A stretch of 19,143 bases of DNA from Microcaldota archaeon (GCA_021835105.1 JAKBQS010000012.1:1-19143); one strand, 5' to 3'; positions 1-6,378 are shown, counted from the stretch's first letter. Numbers and translations are program-made. The notes: generated by a model not told the origin, from the sequence alone.

Positions 1-375
1 ATACTGCGTTGCCTGCATCATGTAAGATGAGATATCCTTTGCGAGCGCCTCTATCGACTTTATATCATCGTATACCAGCCTGTGGTTCTGGGCCGAGACC
101 CTTGAGGAGTCTATTATGTGCAGCCCGTCAGCTACCATCCCGCTGTATGTTGCGCCTATATGCTTGTCTATGGTAAAGACCTTCTGTATTGTAGTCGGCA
201 CCGCGAGAGGCTCTACAATGTTCTTATGTGCAACGAATACTACGCAATCCTTCCCTATCAGCCCTACCGAAGTAGCGCCCTTCCTGACGGCCTCCTTCGC
301 ATACTCTACCTGAAAGAGCCTTCCATCCGGGTTGAACATTACTCCTCTATCATACGCTTGTACATTTGGATACAT
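1..375 (-). CDS. psmA: Proteasome subunit alpha (N-terminal 125 residues, cut by window edge)
   Basis: This is the N-terminal half of a 20S proteasome alpha subunit, which forms the outer gating rings of the cytoplasmic proteasome. The reading frame begins at an ATG at 373-375 and stays open to base 1, so the C-terminal half lies outside the window. The start reads MYPNVQAYDRG, followed by the family hallmark PDGRLFQVEYAKEAV, the N-terminal H0 helix and strand characteristic of alpha subunits; a beta subunit would instead carry a propeptide and a catalytic Thr. Further matches are TSVGL and the SGMVADG segment. A Shine-Dalgarno-like AAGGTG lies at 383-388, seven bases before the ATG, supporting the start. 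The YDRG motif that binds Rpt-type ATPase gates is present. The 77-base gap to the VKOR gene suggests its own promoter. Confidence 0.95.
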   Translation of the reverse strand, partial: MYPNVQAYDRGVMFNPDGRLFQVEYAKEAVRKGATSVGLIGKDCVVFVAHKNIVEPLAVPTTIQKVFTIDKHIGATYSGMVADGLHIIDSSRVSAQNHRLVYDDIKSIEALAKDISSYMMQATQY

Positions 376-382
376 TTATTTA

Positions 383-388
383 CACCTT
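383..388 (-). promoter_or_regulatory. Shine-Dalgarno site of psmA
   Basis: AAGGTG on the minus strand, seven bases before the psmA ATG, complementary to the archaeal 16S anti-SD (CACCUCC). It fixes the proteasome start. Confidence 0.6.
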
Positions 389-452
389 AAGTAGAAGATA
401 ATAACAGTACTCAAGACAATATAGTATTCAGCGCAAAAATTTATAATTATAC

Positions 453-860
453 CTACTTGTGCCTGAGCTCCTCATACAACGAGAGCGCGAAGAGCAGGAC
501 CACTATTGCATGCACCGTAGTGCAATAAATGCATATATTACCTATCCTGTATTCCAAATATATGAAATACGCTACGAAACCTATCCCTATCGAGTTAATG
601 AGAAATCTCTGGTCCATCTCTAACCTTAGGAGGGAGTAAATCTCTATGACAAAGAAGAGCACACCGAATACGGCTATCGGTATCCCAAAAAGATATGCAT
701 ACGGGCTGTTGAGCACGTTCGCGCAGTTTATTATTCCTGTATCAGGGCACGCTAGAGGCACCACTGAGGTATAATGGTAAGCTGTAAGGTAAAGGGATAT
801 TATAAGTCCAAGTACTGATAGCCCGAACTGAAATTTCCTGTAGAGCTTCTCTGATGCCAT
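453..860 (-). CDS. Vitamin K epoxide reductase (VKOR) family membrane oxidoreductase
   Basis: A 135-residue polytopic protein of the VKOR family, which oxidises thioredoxin-like partners outside the membrane and passes electrons to a quinone. Visible features are four hydrophobic segments (about residues 11-29, 57-79, 87-104, 114-131), the loop cysteines Cys38 and Cys46, the conserved Ser52 in the NSPYA stretch, the GIP turn at about 59-61, and the active-site pair CIYC at 110-113. All four redox cysteines of the family are present. The protein is the bare VKOR domain without a fused thioredoxin domain. Its ATG overlaps the stop of the upstream DUF929 gene by one base (TAATG at 862-858), so the two are almost certainly translated together, and the DUF929 protein is the natural candidate for the missing thioredoxin-like partner. 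Confidence 0.9.
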   Translation of the reverse strand: MASEKLYRKFQFGLSVLGLIISLYLTAYHYTSVVPLACPDTGIINCANVLNSPYAYLFGIPIAVFGVLFFVIEIYSLLRLEMDQRFLINSIGIGFVAYFIYLEYRIGNICIYCTTVHAIVVLLFALSLYEELRHK

Positions 861-1672
861 TATATCCCAAGCTGCTTCTCCGCGGAGACCACATAACCCT
901 GGCTGCAGACATTCTGCGGCGTGTTATTTGTAACTGCGCATATCTGTGCGGTAATCAGGTTTGCAGTGCCTACCACCTCCTCTGCCTGAACAGTTGAGCT
1001 ATTATGGGTATCATGCGATATCTGGGTCCAGTTGTAGCCATCAAGAACGTCAGGCGGCTGGTAGTTTGAACCTATCTGCACGCTCCTATTTGCAAAATCT
1101 ATGAAAGGTATGCTCCCCGATGGATTATAAGTGGAAAATATCTGATTCTCGCTTTGGTTCGGTGTCTGCAACGTAGGATAAGTACCATTGACAAGCTTAT
1201 TCTTCTCTATCTCTACAGGCACGAAGGTTATGTAATTGCTTGTATACGTAGAATTGTAGAAGGTGAACGTAGGCGTGTTTTGAAACACGTCAGAGGGACT
1301 TGATGTCATGTAATGGAGATTGGAGAATGTGCCGAATCTCATCAGCGCTATCACCATTCCCCATCTCTCCGCAGCGCAGAATGGGCAGTATTCTGCGCCT
1401 ATGAAAAGCACCTCGGGTTTGCCATTGTCCGTAAGCATGCTTCCCTTCTTTATTATTGTGGGAAGATCGCTGACCTCGTTTATGCCCACGGCATTGCTTA
1501 CAGAGTTGGGAACGCTGCTCAGATTGCTAATTACCGCACTACTTACCCTGACGTTGTCATATGCAGCAAGCGCCGCTCCGTTTCCGCTTCCAAGCGATGA
1601 AGATGCTATTAAGGCAATTGCGAGAACCACTATAATCGCTAAGCCTATGTAAATTGTCCTTTTCCTATCCAT
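860..1672 (-). CDS. DUF929 thioredoxin-like exported protein with CPFC motif
   Basis: A 270-residue protein of the DUF929 family, known mainly from Sulfolobales and Thermoplasmata. Residues 1-5 are basic and 6-27 form a single membrane anchor, so the body should face outside. The family signature surrounds a thioredoxin-like CPFC at 96-99, preceded by FIGAEY and followed by [16 protein letters not shown] likely cis-proline segment, GSIPFIDF, sits at about 186-193. A second cysteine pair lies near the C-terminus (Cys245 and Cys256). At least six N-X-S/T sequons (for example at 50, 140, 162, 172, 195, 214, 224) fit extracellular glycosylation. The ATG at 1670-1672 follows a GAGAGG ribosome-binding site at 1678-1683, five bases away. 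It is the first gene of a two-gene unit with VKOR. I infer that it carries disulfides to or from secreted proteins and is reoxidised by VKOR; the biochemical role of DUF929 is not established. Confidence 0.85.
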   Translation of the reverse strand: MDRKRTIYIGLAIIVVLAIALIASSSLGSGNGAALAAYDNVRVSSAVISNLSSVPNSVSNAVGINEVSDLPTIIKKGSMLTDNGKPEVLFIGAEYCPFCAAERWGMVIALMRFGTFSNLHYMTSSPSDVFQNTPTFTFYNSTYTSNYITFVPVEIEKNKLVNGTYPTLQTPNQSENQIFSTYNPSGSIPFIDFANRSVQIGSNYQPPDVLDGYNWTQISHDTHNSSTVQAEEVVGTANLITAQICAVTNNTPQNVCSQGYVVSAEKQLGI

Positions 1673-1677
1673 GATAT

Positions 1678-1683
1678 CCTCTC
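1678..1683 (-). promoter_or_regulatory. Shine-Dalgarno site of the DUF929 gene
   Basis: GAGAGG on the minus strand, five bases before the ATG at 1672; good complementarity to the archaeal anti-SD. Confidence 0.55.
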
Positions 1684-1752
1684 AATAGTAAGAATTGCAA
1701 TTACCATTGGCTGCTAAAGAATAAAAACCTTCAGAAAAGCGCAGGGAAAGAA

Positions 1753-2172
1753 TCAAAACCTATTCTTGATTAGAGAGCTCCTGTAAGTATCAGGCTTCAG
1801 CGCCTTCATTCTCACTACCTTCGCGCCTATTCCTTCTCTCCTCAGCCACTCTTTAAGCGTCTCTGCATTCTTCTGCTGGTCATAACCCAAGGCTATCACT
1901 GAAGGGTGGAATCTGCGTATTATTCCGAATCTGCCGCCCTCGGTCTTGACCTCAGCGCCGAGAACAGCTTTGTCAACGACCCTTAGCGAAGAGACTATCT
2001 CCAGCCTCTCCTTCTCCCCAAAGATAGGCCGCCTGCCCTTTATTATAGCTACGCTGCTGTCCCGTGCAACTACAACCACCAATCTGTCTCCCATCCTTTT
2101 TGCCTGTTCAAGATAAGCAATATGTCCCGGGTGCAACACGTCAAAAGTGCCGAATGCCATTACTGTCTTCAT
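1753..2172 (-). CDS. ribL: FAD synthetase, archaeal RibL type
   Basis: A 139-residue nucleotidyltransferase that transfers AMP (or CMP) to FMN to make FAD, in the cytoplasm. It carries the nucleotidyltransferase signature GTFDVLHPGH at 8-17, the VVVARD strand at about 33-38, KGRRPI at 45-50, and GYDQ at 96-99, in the order seen in the M. jannaschii RibL family. The C-terminal YRSSLIKNRF occupies the position of the family's SS-containing nucleotide-binding motif, and the protein ends directly after it, so it is slightly shorter than the roughly 150-residue relatives. The frame is open 29 codons further upstream, but that extension is hydrophobic, cysteine-rich and unlike the family; the ATG at 2170-2172 gives MKTVMAFGTF, a normal start. 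Glycerol-3-phosphate cytidylyltransferases share the fold and are the main alternative. Confidence 0.85.
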   Translation of the reverse strand: MKTVMAFGTFDVLHPGHIAYLEQAKRMGDRLVVVVARDSSVAIIKGRRPIFGEKERLEIVSSLRVVDKAVLGAEVKTEGGRFGIIRRFHPSVIALGYDQQKNAETLKEWLRREGIGAKVVRMKALKPDTYRSSLIKNRF

Positions 2173-2306
2173 CAGAGCGCCGCTGAATAACTGCTTAATT
2201 AAAAATATAAGAGTAATGCATTCATACAAAGTATAGCACACTCCACTGCAAAACAGCAAGAAAGATAAATATTAAAATATCTGCTGCGCTTCTGCTCACT
2301 CAAGCT

Positions 2307-2621
2307 TCAATCCATAAATGCCGTCTCCCCGCTCAGGGCCTCGAGCATGGATACTGCCGCTATCCTCTCAGCCGCGCGCTGTGCCAGCATGCCGCTGTTT
2401 TCGTCCCTGTGCGCTTCTGCATATTCCTCCAATGCCTCAAGTATCCTATCCCTTTCTTCAGGAAACAAGAATGCTTTCTCCTCAAGAACTCTTATGGTGC
2501 TGCCAGTTCCGCTGGCAACTGCGTTCCGGTTCCCATTCGCCCTGCTCAAAGCTAACAATAGAGCAGAACTCCTAAATTCCATTTCTACCCCACCCCCGAA
2601 TATCATTAAAGGTTTACTCAT
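2307..2621 (-). CDS. Hypothetical protein, 104 residues, mostly helical
   Basis: I do not recognise this protein. It has 104 residues, begins MSKPLMIFGGGVEMEF and continues with an alanine- and glutamate-rich helical body (about 48-100) with no cysteine and no membrane segment. A Thr/Ser/Gly stretch, ASGTGSTIRVLEEK, at about 36-49 could be a loop before the first helix. It is favoured over the overlapping plus-strand frames because of its normal composition and because a TATA box (TTTATAAGC, about 2652-2660) lies 30-35 bases ahead of its ATG, with a second AT-rich stretch directly before the start. ATGs at codons 6 and 14 are alternative starts. It is on the same strand as ribL but separated by 134 bases. 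Its promoter is divergent from that of the dephospho-CoA kinase gene. Confidence 0.6.
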   Translation of the reverse strand: MSKPLMIFGGGVEMEFRSSALLLALSRANGNRNAVASGTGSTIRVLEEKAFLFPEERDRILEALEEYAEAHRDENSGMLAQRAAERIAAVSMLEALSGETAFMD

Positions 2622-2651
2622 ATTTAAAGGTATTGCGGAATTTGGAAATTG

Positions 2652-2660
2652 CTTATAAAT
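2652..2660 (-). promoter_or_regulatory. TATA box for the 104-residue hypothetical gene
   Basis: TTTATAAGC on the minus strand, centred about 34 bases before the ATG at 2621, which predicts a leader of only a few bases. Archaeal TATA boxes lie about 26 bases before the transcript start. Confidence 0.5.
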
Positions 2661-2732
2661 AATTAGGTCACAGTTCCATTAATTGCCTCGACAAAAAAAT
2701 AAACCGCACCCTTTCCAATAAGAAAAAGGGCA

Positions 2733-2742
2733 CATATAAATA
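2733..2742 (+). promoter_or_regulatory. TATA box for the dephospho-CoA kinase gene
   Basis: CATATAAATA centred about 28 bases before the ATG at 2766, implying a leaderless or nearly leaderless mRNA. Together with the box at 2652-2660 it makes 2622-2765 a divergent promoter region. Confidence 0.55.
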
Positions 2743-2765
2743 AACTGCACAGTCTAGAGATAATC

Positions 2766-3320
2766 ATGATAAGAAAGGATCTTGTGCTCCCCGATAAACT
2801 CAGGGCAGAGCTTGGCGCAGGCAGATATACTCTGTGTAGGTCTAAGCGCTCAATAATGAAAGCTATAGGGAGAAACAAAGAGATATACGCAGTAGGTGAC
2901 GTTACTGTAAATACCCTCCTGTCGTGCGGATACATGCCTAAGCTATCAATATTCGACAACTCTACAGCCCGCGCAAAGGCAGACTTTCCCTTAATAAAAG
3001 AGAAATTTCCCAGGCCTTTAAGAATACTAAATCCACCAGGGAAGATAACAAAGGGGCTCTTCAACCTGATAGAGAGAAGCATCAAGCGCGGAGACTATGC
3101 TGCGATAGAAGTAAAGGGGGAAGAGGACCTTGCTGCAATGCCATGCATAATATTTGCAAGTAACGGATCCATAGTGGCATATGGATTAAGGGGCAAGGGC
3201 ATGTCAATAATAAAGATTGACAAAAGGATAAAGGCAAGGGTTACGCGCATGCTCATAGAGATGGGCATGCCGGGAAAGTTGCGCACCGCACGGAAACCAT
3301 CCCACAAGCGTGCAAGATAA
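2766..3320 (+). CDS. GTP-dependent dephospho-CoA kinase (DUF359 family)
   Basis: A 184-residue enzyme of the archaeal family formerly called DUF359, which phosphorylates dephospho-CoA with GTP in the last step of CoA synthesis; it is unrelated to bacterial CoaE. The family motifs appear in order: YAVGDVTVNTLL at 41-52, the PKLSIFDNSTAR stretch at 58-69, NPPGKIT at 89-95, KGEEDLAAMP at 117-126, and a YGLRGKGMSIIKID segment at about 139-152. These include the conserved Asp and Glu residues (GDV, FD, GEEDL) implicated in metal and substrate binding. The C-terminus (about 153-184) is a basic tail rich in Arg and Lys, not typical of the catalytic core. The overlapping minus-strand frame at 2663-3085 is a shadow. 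The mRNA is probably leaderless. Confidence 0.9.
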   Translation: MIRKDLVLPDKLRAELGAGRYTLCRSKRSIMKAIGRNKEIYAVGDVTVNTLLSCGYMPKLSIFDNSTARAKADFPLIKEKFPRPLRILNPPGKITKGLFNLIERSIKRGDYAAIEVKGEEDLAAMPCIIFASNGSIVAYGLRGKGMSIIKIDKRIKARVTRMLIEMGMPGKLRTARKPSHKRAR

Positions 3321-3357
3321 CCAAACGGCCACTGCAAGCACAGATCAATGCAAACGG

Positions 3358-3367
3358 ATTTATAAAT
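3358..3367 (+). promoter_or_regulatory. TATA box of tRNA-Gly(GCC)
   Basis: The palindrome ATTTATAAAT is centred 29 bases before the 5' end of the tRNA, the normal archaeal spacing with a short trimmed leader. Confidence 0.6.
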
Positions 3368-3391
3368 GACGATTCATTAAGATAAATCTGT

Positions 3392-3464
3392 GCGATCGTA
3401 GTCTAGCCTGGTAGGACATTGCCTTGCCAAGGCAGTAACCCGGGTTCAAATCCCGGCGATCGCA
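3392..3464 (+). tRNA. tRNA-Gly(GCC)
   Basis: A complete 73-base cloverleaf. The acceptor stem GCGATCG pairs fully with CGATCGC, the D stem is GTCT/GGAC, the anticodon stem TTGCC/GGCAG, and the T stem CCGGG/CCCGG around TTCAAAT. The loop TTGCCAA puts anticodon GCC at 3426-3428. The discriminator is A and CCA is not encoded. It has no intron. It differs from the tRNA-Gly at 7714-7786 at only six positions. Confidence 0.96.
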
Positions 3465-3466
3465 CT

Positions 3467-3733
3467 TTACTTTACATACTTCATGCAGGAGGCAACCGAG
3501 GATGCCTTGCCATCTGTAAGCTTCATAATCTTTTTCTGCACCGCTCCAGCAGAGACTTCATCCACATCGGCCCTAACCACGAACCCGAAGTCTCCGGTTG
3601 TCACATGCACTTCTTTTATATTTTCTATTTCAATTAGTCTCCTCGCGGTAGCACTAACGTCGTTATTGCTCCCAGGCTGCACCAAAAAGAACCTGCAACC
3701 GTTATTCTGCCGTTTCGCTCTATTATTCCCCAT
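3467..3733 (-). CDS. Stand-alone Lrp/AsnC ligand-binding (RAM) domain protein
   Basis: An 88-residue protein consisting of one RAM (AsnC ligand-binding) domain with no DNA-binding part. The alpha-beta pattern FFLVQPG, then ATARRLIEIENIKEVHVTTGDFGFVVRADVD in outline, then a second helix and the closing strand SSVASCMKYVK, matches the family, including the TGDFGF turn equivalent to the usual TGxYD. Such proteins assemble into dimers or octamers, bind small effectors such as amino acids, and can modulate full-length Lrp proteins. The frame opens at GTG 3742, but AGGTGA at 3739-3744 lies five bases before the ATG at 3733 and decides that start. The first 13 residues are basic and Asn-rich. It converges with, and ends two bases after, tRNA-Gly(GCC). 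A RAM-containing regulator lies upstream on the opposite strand. Confidence 0.75.
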   Translation of the reverse strand: MGNNRAKRQNNGCRFFLVQPGSNNDVSATARRLIEIENIKEVHVTTGDFGFVVRADVDEVSAGAVQKKIMKLTDGKASSVASCMKYVK

Positions 3734-3738
3734 AGTTC

Positions 3739-3744
3739 TCACCT
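3739..3744 (-). promoter_or_regulatory. Shine-Dalgarno site of the RAM-domain gene
   Basis: AGGTGA on the minus strand with five-base spacing to the ATG at 3733. The same AGGTGA plus five-base arrangement occurs at 12210-12215 before the secreted-protein gene. Confidence 0.6.
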
Positions 3745-4103
3745 ACGCATAAATGCCATCGCTGAAATCCTCCGCAAAGAGTAAGCATTTGGGAGAGGAT
3801 GGGAATCCAATATGGCTAAAAGTAGCAAACACAACTTAGAAGGGGTGTGGTAGTGCATTGCTATAATACGCTTGCATATCAGATATAGAAGAATACGTGA
3901 TTCCCCGCATCCAACTCCCACCTAACTATACGCTGCCTTTATATTTAAATTTAATCTGGCAAATACGCTGCAGGATGGCTCTACGCATCATATATCTACA
4001 TCATTCTTACACATTAATCCAGATAAATTACGTTATTCAAAGGTAAAATTAACGTATAGTATTATAAATAAATGATATGTTATATAACGTATAGAGTGCC
4101 TGA
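3745..4103. other. Intergenic region between RAM protein and large regulator
   Basis: No convincing gene is present here. A minus-strand TATA-like stretch (about 3942-3952, TATTTAAATATAAAG core) lies about 190-200 bases before the RAM gene start and is the nearest good promoter for it, implying a long leader. The open frame inside that leader (3739-3921, GTG start) encodes an odd hydrophobic, cysteine-rich 60-mer and is probably not a gene. The right end, 4025-4103, holds the promoter and repeated TAACGTA sites of the regulator. Confidence 0.5.
4028..4094 (+). promoter_or_regulatory. Promoter with three TAACGTA-type sites, candidate operator
   Basis: The heptamer TAACGTA occurs at 4050-4056 and 4085-4091, and inverted (TACGTTA) at 4029-4035. 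The two direct copies extend to an identical nine-base AACGTATAG (4051-4059 and 4086-4094). They flank the TATA box ATTATAAATA at 4061-4070. With the usual spacing the transcript would begin near 4092, so one site covers the start and one sits just upstream of the TATA box. This is the layout of a repressor or autoregulator operator. The bound factor is unknown; the downstream HTH-RAM protein is the obvious candidate. Confidence 0.5.
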
Positions 4104-5492
4104 ATGGAAGCCAACGCCATTATAATAAAAAAATTCAAAGAGCTCAAATCCCTCTACCCATTTAATATAAGCCTGAAGAAAATATCCGGAAGATATTACG
4201 TATACAAGGAAATGGGAATATGGGCCAAAGAGCAGAAGAAGCACAAGACCATATCGGAATATCTGGGCAGGATAACAGATGATGGGAGATATCTAAAGAA
4301 GGCGCATTCGGCTAAGGAGGATCTAGAGGCAGCAAAGGCACTCATAGAGGAAAACGGCGGAGAAGTAATATGGCATTCTAAGCAAACAAATCCTAAGGTT
4401 TATCACGCAGAAGAAAACAAATTAAACCTCAAAGAAACAGATCTCAAGATTCTCACGGCATTAAGCATGAACGCAAGGATCCCTGCCTCAAGGCTTGCAG
4501 AAATCTGCGGGATTAACAAAAAGTATCTATATTCAAAGAAAAGATTCTTAAAAACTAAGCTAAGCATACAGCATATACTAGAAATTAACATAGCAAAATT
4601 TGGTTTTACTACATATCTAATACTAGTAAAATTTGAAAATGAAATACCTAAATCAGAAGAGTTAAGGAACATCTTCAAAGAAGATCCTAAGATCCAATTA
4701 TCGTTTTTTACGACGGGGGAATACGATTTAATAATATATATGCTTGATAAAGATTCCGTTAGTGCTGAAGATAACCTATGGAAAATAATGTCAAATAAGG
4801 CAATCAGAAATTATAAAGCTAGATGGTATCTAATTCCATTCGGCCAAATTAATTCAGTCGTACCAATCAGAAACGAGTTTATAGACTTCATATTCGATAT
4901 CGGAAATAAAAACGCGATACAGGACAAAACAACATTAATAACAAAAATACTTAACCGAAGAGAATTTGTAGTTATGCAAGAGCTAAATACTAATTCTACT
5001 AAAGACTTCATAAACATAGACAAAAAATACAACCTAACTAAAGGAACAGCAAGATATACTTACTACGCATTAAAACAGAAAGGTGTAGTAATAAGACCAA
5101 CAATAAATATTACCGGTCTAAAAATTAAATATATAGGCATTATTATTATCGAAACTACCAACCCAAAAGAAGTTATTGAAACTAGAGATAATCTACTTTT
5201 AGAAGAACTAGAATATGCGGACTATGCTAATAAGTATGCACTAATTGGAAATATAAGTATACCTGAAGGCATTATGCTGTTTGCACCAATATATAATGAT
5301 GGCGACATAGAAAGGCTTGCTGAAAATTTAAAAGGAAAATTAAACGGTGTAAAAATTAAAACCCTCATAGTAACAAATACAATTTTAGGAACTCTATGTT
5401 TCAGGCGGTTTGATATTGGATACACAAGACAGTATTCTTATTTAAAAGGCATTAAAAAAATAGCAGAAAGGATAAAAACAAACTATGAATAA
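4104..5492 (+). CDS. Large two-unit HTH-RAM (Lrp/AsnC-like) regulator with transposase-like N-terminus
   Basis: A 462-residue protein that I read as a DNA-binding regulator; I do not recognise a named family. Residues about 28-66 (YYVYKE, then ISEYLGRITDDGRYLKK) resemble the N-terminal segment found in several archaeal transposases and regulators. Residues 109-150 look like an AsnC-type winged helix (ILTALSMNARIPASRLAEICG), followed by a RAM-like domain at about 160-245 with the turn TTGEYDLIIYML at 203-214. A second HTH-like segment follows at about 285-330, with another alpha-beta RAM-like unit at about 338-428. Ordinary Lrp proteins have one such unit in about 150 residues, so this is roughly a tandem duplication fused to an extra N-terminus. 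Base composition changes abruptly near 4500, just after the first HTH. The ATG is preceded by a promoter with repeated sites. Functions beyond DNA binding are not visible. Confidence 0.7.
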   Translation: MEANAIIIKKFKELKSLYPFNISLKKISGRYYVYKEMGIWAKEQKKHKTISEYLGRITDDGRYLKKAHSAKEDLEAAKALIEENGGEVIWHSKQTNPKVYHAEENKLNLKETDLKILTALSMNARIPASRLAEICGINKKYLYSKKRFLKTKLSIQHILEINIAKFGFTTYLILVKFENEIPKSEELRNIFKEDPKIQLSFFTTGEYDLIIYMLDKDSVSAEDNLWKIMSNKAIRNYKARWYLIPFGQINSVVPIRNEFIDFIFDIGNKNAIQDKTTLITKILNRREFVVMQELNTNSTKDFINIDKKYNLTKGTARYTYYALKQKGVVIRPTINITGLKIKYIGIIIIETTNPKEVIETRDNLLLEELEYADYANKYALIGNISIPEGIMLFAPIYNDGDIERLAENLKGKLNGVKIKTLIVTNTILGTLCFRRFDIGYTRQYSYLKGIKKIAERIKTNYE

Positions 5493-5614
5493 CTAAAATT
5501 ATAAGTAAACTAAGCCTACTAATAAGAGCCATTCATAATAATCCCATAACTATCTAAATCAATCTATTTAAAAACTTTATTAAGTTTCTAGAAACTAAAA
5601 GTAAACGTGTTTGA
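5493..5614 (+). promoter_or_regulatory. Promoter region of the methyltransferase with a 14-base palindrome
   Basis: A TATA-like TATTTAAAAA lies at 5565-5574, predicting a transcript start near 5595. The perfect 14-base palindrome AGTTTCTAGAAACT at 5583-5596 sits between the TATA box and that start, a position suited to a dimeric repressor. The rest of the gap is AT-rich and shows nothing else. Confidence 0.45.
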
Positions 5615-6373
5615 ATGGATAATTCTGATGCGCATGGTCAAGTTATACTCAAATACTTTAAAAATCAGTATAGTTTTGATGTTGTTGAGAGAGATGACGG
5701 CTACATAAATGTAGATGAAGGTGCAACACTATATTTTTCTGAATATAAAAACTGGAAAAATCACGAAAAAGAAGGCATAAAATTTGCAAGAGGAAGATGT
5801 CTAGATATAGGTACTGGTGCCGGAAGAGTTCCATTGTATCTACAACAAAATGGGCTATATTGCATAGCCATAGACACATCACCTTTAGCAATAAAAGTAT
5901 GCAAATTACGTGGTGTAGCCCATGCCAAAAAAATGGACATAAAAGATATATATAAATTTAAAAAAAATTATTTTGATTCAATTATAATGTTCGGTAATAA
6001 TTTTGGTCTACTGAAAAACAAAAAAAATGCCAGAAAACTTCTTAAGCATATGTATAATATTTCTAAGAAAACTTGCACAATTATTGCAGAAACGCGCGAT
6101 CCATACATTACTGATAATCCTGTACACTTTAAGTACCACAGAAATAACATACTAAGAAATCGGATGCCTGGTCAACTAAAGCTAAGGGTAAGGTTTATGC
6201 AATACGCAACTCCTTGGTTTGATTACTTATACGTATCAAAGAAAGAGATGAAAGAAATACTGAAGGGCACCGGATGGAAAGTGCATAAGTTTATCAATTC
6301 GCAAGATTTCGCCAAAAATGGCCTGTACACCGCAATAATAAAAAAAGAACCTGAGAAAAAGCACGTGCAGTAA
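5615..6373 (+). CDS. Class I SAM-dependent methyltransferase, substrate unknown
   Basis: A 252-residue methyltransferase with a Rossmann-type SAM domain. Motif I is CLDIGTGAGRVPLYL at about 63-77, with the Asp-Ile-Gly-Thr-Gly SAM-binding loop; the acidic end of strand 2 is the IAIDTSPLAIK stretch at about 88-98; Asp113 in KKMDIKD fits the adenine-binding position; and FDSIIMFGNNFGLLK at about 125-139 is the motif IV region. The N-terminal 60 residues, ending in TLYFSEYKNWKNHEKEGIKF, resemble small-molecule rather than rRNA methyltransferases. No target-recognition or RNA-binding domain is seen. The gene is AT-rich (one 60-base row near 5941 has only about seven G/C bases), Lys- and Asn-rich, and has its own promoter, so it looks acquired. 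The 18-base repeat GCACGTGCAGTAAGTATT covers its stop codon. Confidence 0.85.
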   Translation: MDNSDAHGQVILKYFKNQYSFDVVERDDGYINVDEGATLYFSEYKNWKNHEKEGIKFARGRCLDIGTGAGRVPLYLQQNGLYCIAIDTSPLAIKVCKLRGVAHAKKMDIKDIYKFKKNYFDSIIMFGNNFGLLKNKKNARKLLKHMYNISKKTCTIIAETRDPYITDNPVHFKYHRNNILRNRMPGQLKLRVRFMQYATPWFDYLYVSKKEMKEILKGTGWKVHKFINSQDFAKNGLYTAIIKKEPEKKHVQ

Positions 6374-6378
6374 GTATT
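6361..6378 (+). repeat. 18-base direct repeat, copy 1
   Basis: GCACGTGCAGTAAGTATT, identical to 7667-7684. It contains the palindrome GCACGTGC and spans the last codons and stop of the methyltransferase gene (His-Val-Gln-stop). It is followed directly by a TATA-like TATTTAAAG for the antiporter. Confidence 0.8.

Noticed and set aside
116..390. Two plus-strand open frames at the left edge
   Set aside because: They are shadows of the proteasome alpha gene on the minus strand, whose motifs are unmistakable.
2173..2259. 29-residue N-terminal extension of RibL
   Set aside because: The extension is hydrophobic and cysteine-rich, unlike any RibL, while the internal ATG gives a normal start at the nucleotidyltransferase strand.
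2663..3085. Minus-strand frame of 140 codons
   Set aside because: It overlaps the dephospho-CoA kinase gene, which has all family motifs and a promoter; the frame itself resembles nothing.
3739..3921. Short minus-strand frame (60 codons, GTG start) ahead of the RAM gene
   Set aside because: Composition is odd (cysteine-rich, hydrophobic) with no similarity recognised. Its TGA overlapping the next ribosome-binding site is suggestive, but not enough to call a gene.
4104..5492. Regulator as an active transposase
   Set aside because: Only a short N-terminal segment is transposase-like. No DDE or HUH catalytic pattern, terminal inverted repeats or target duplications were seen.
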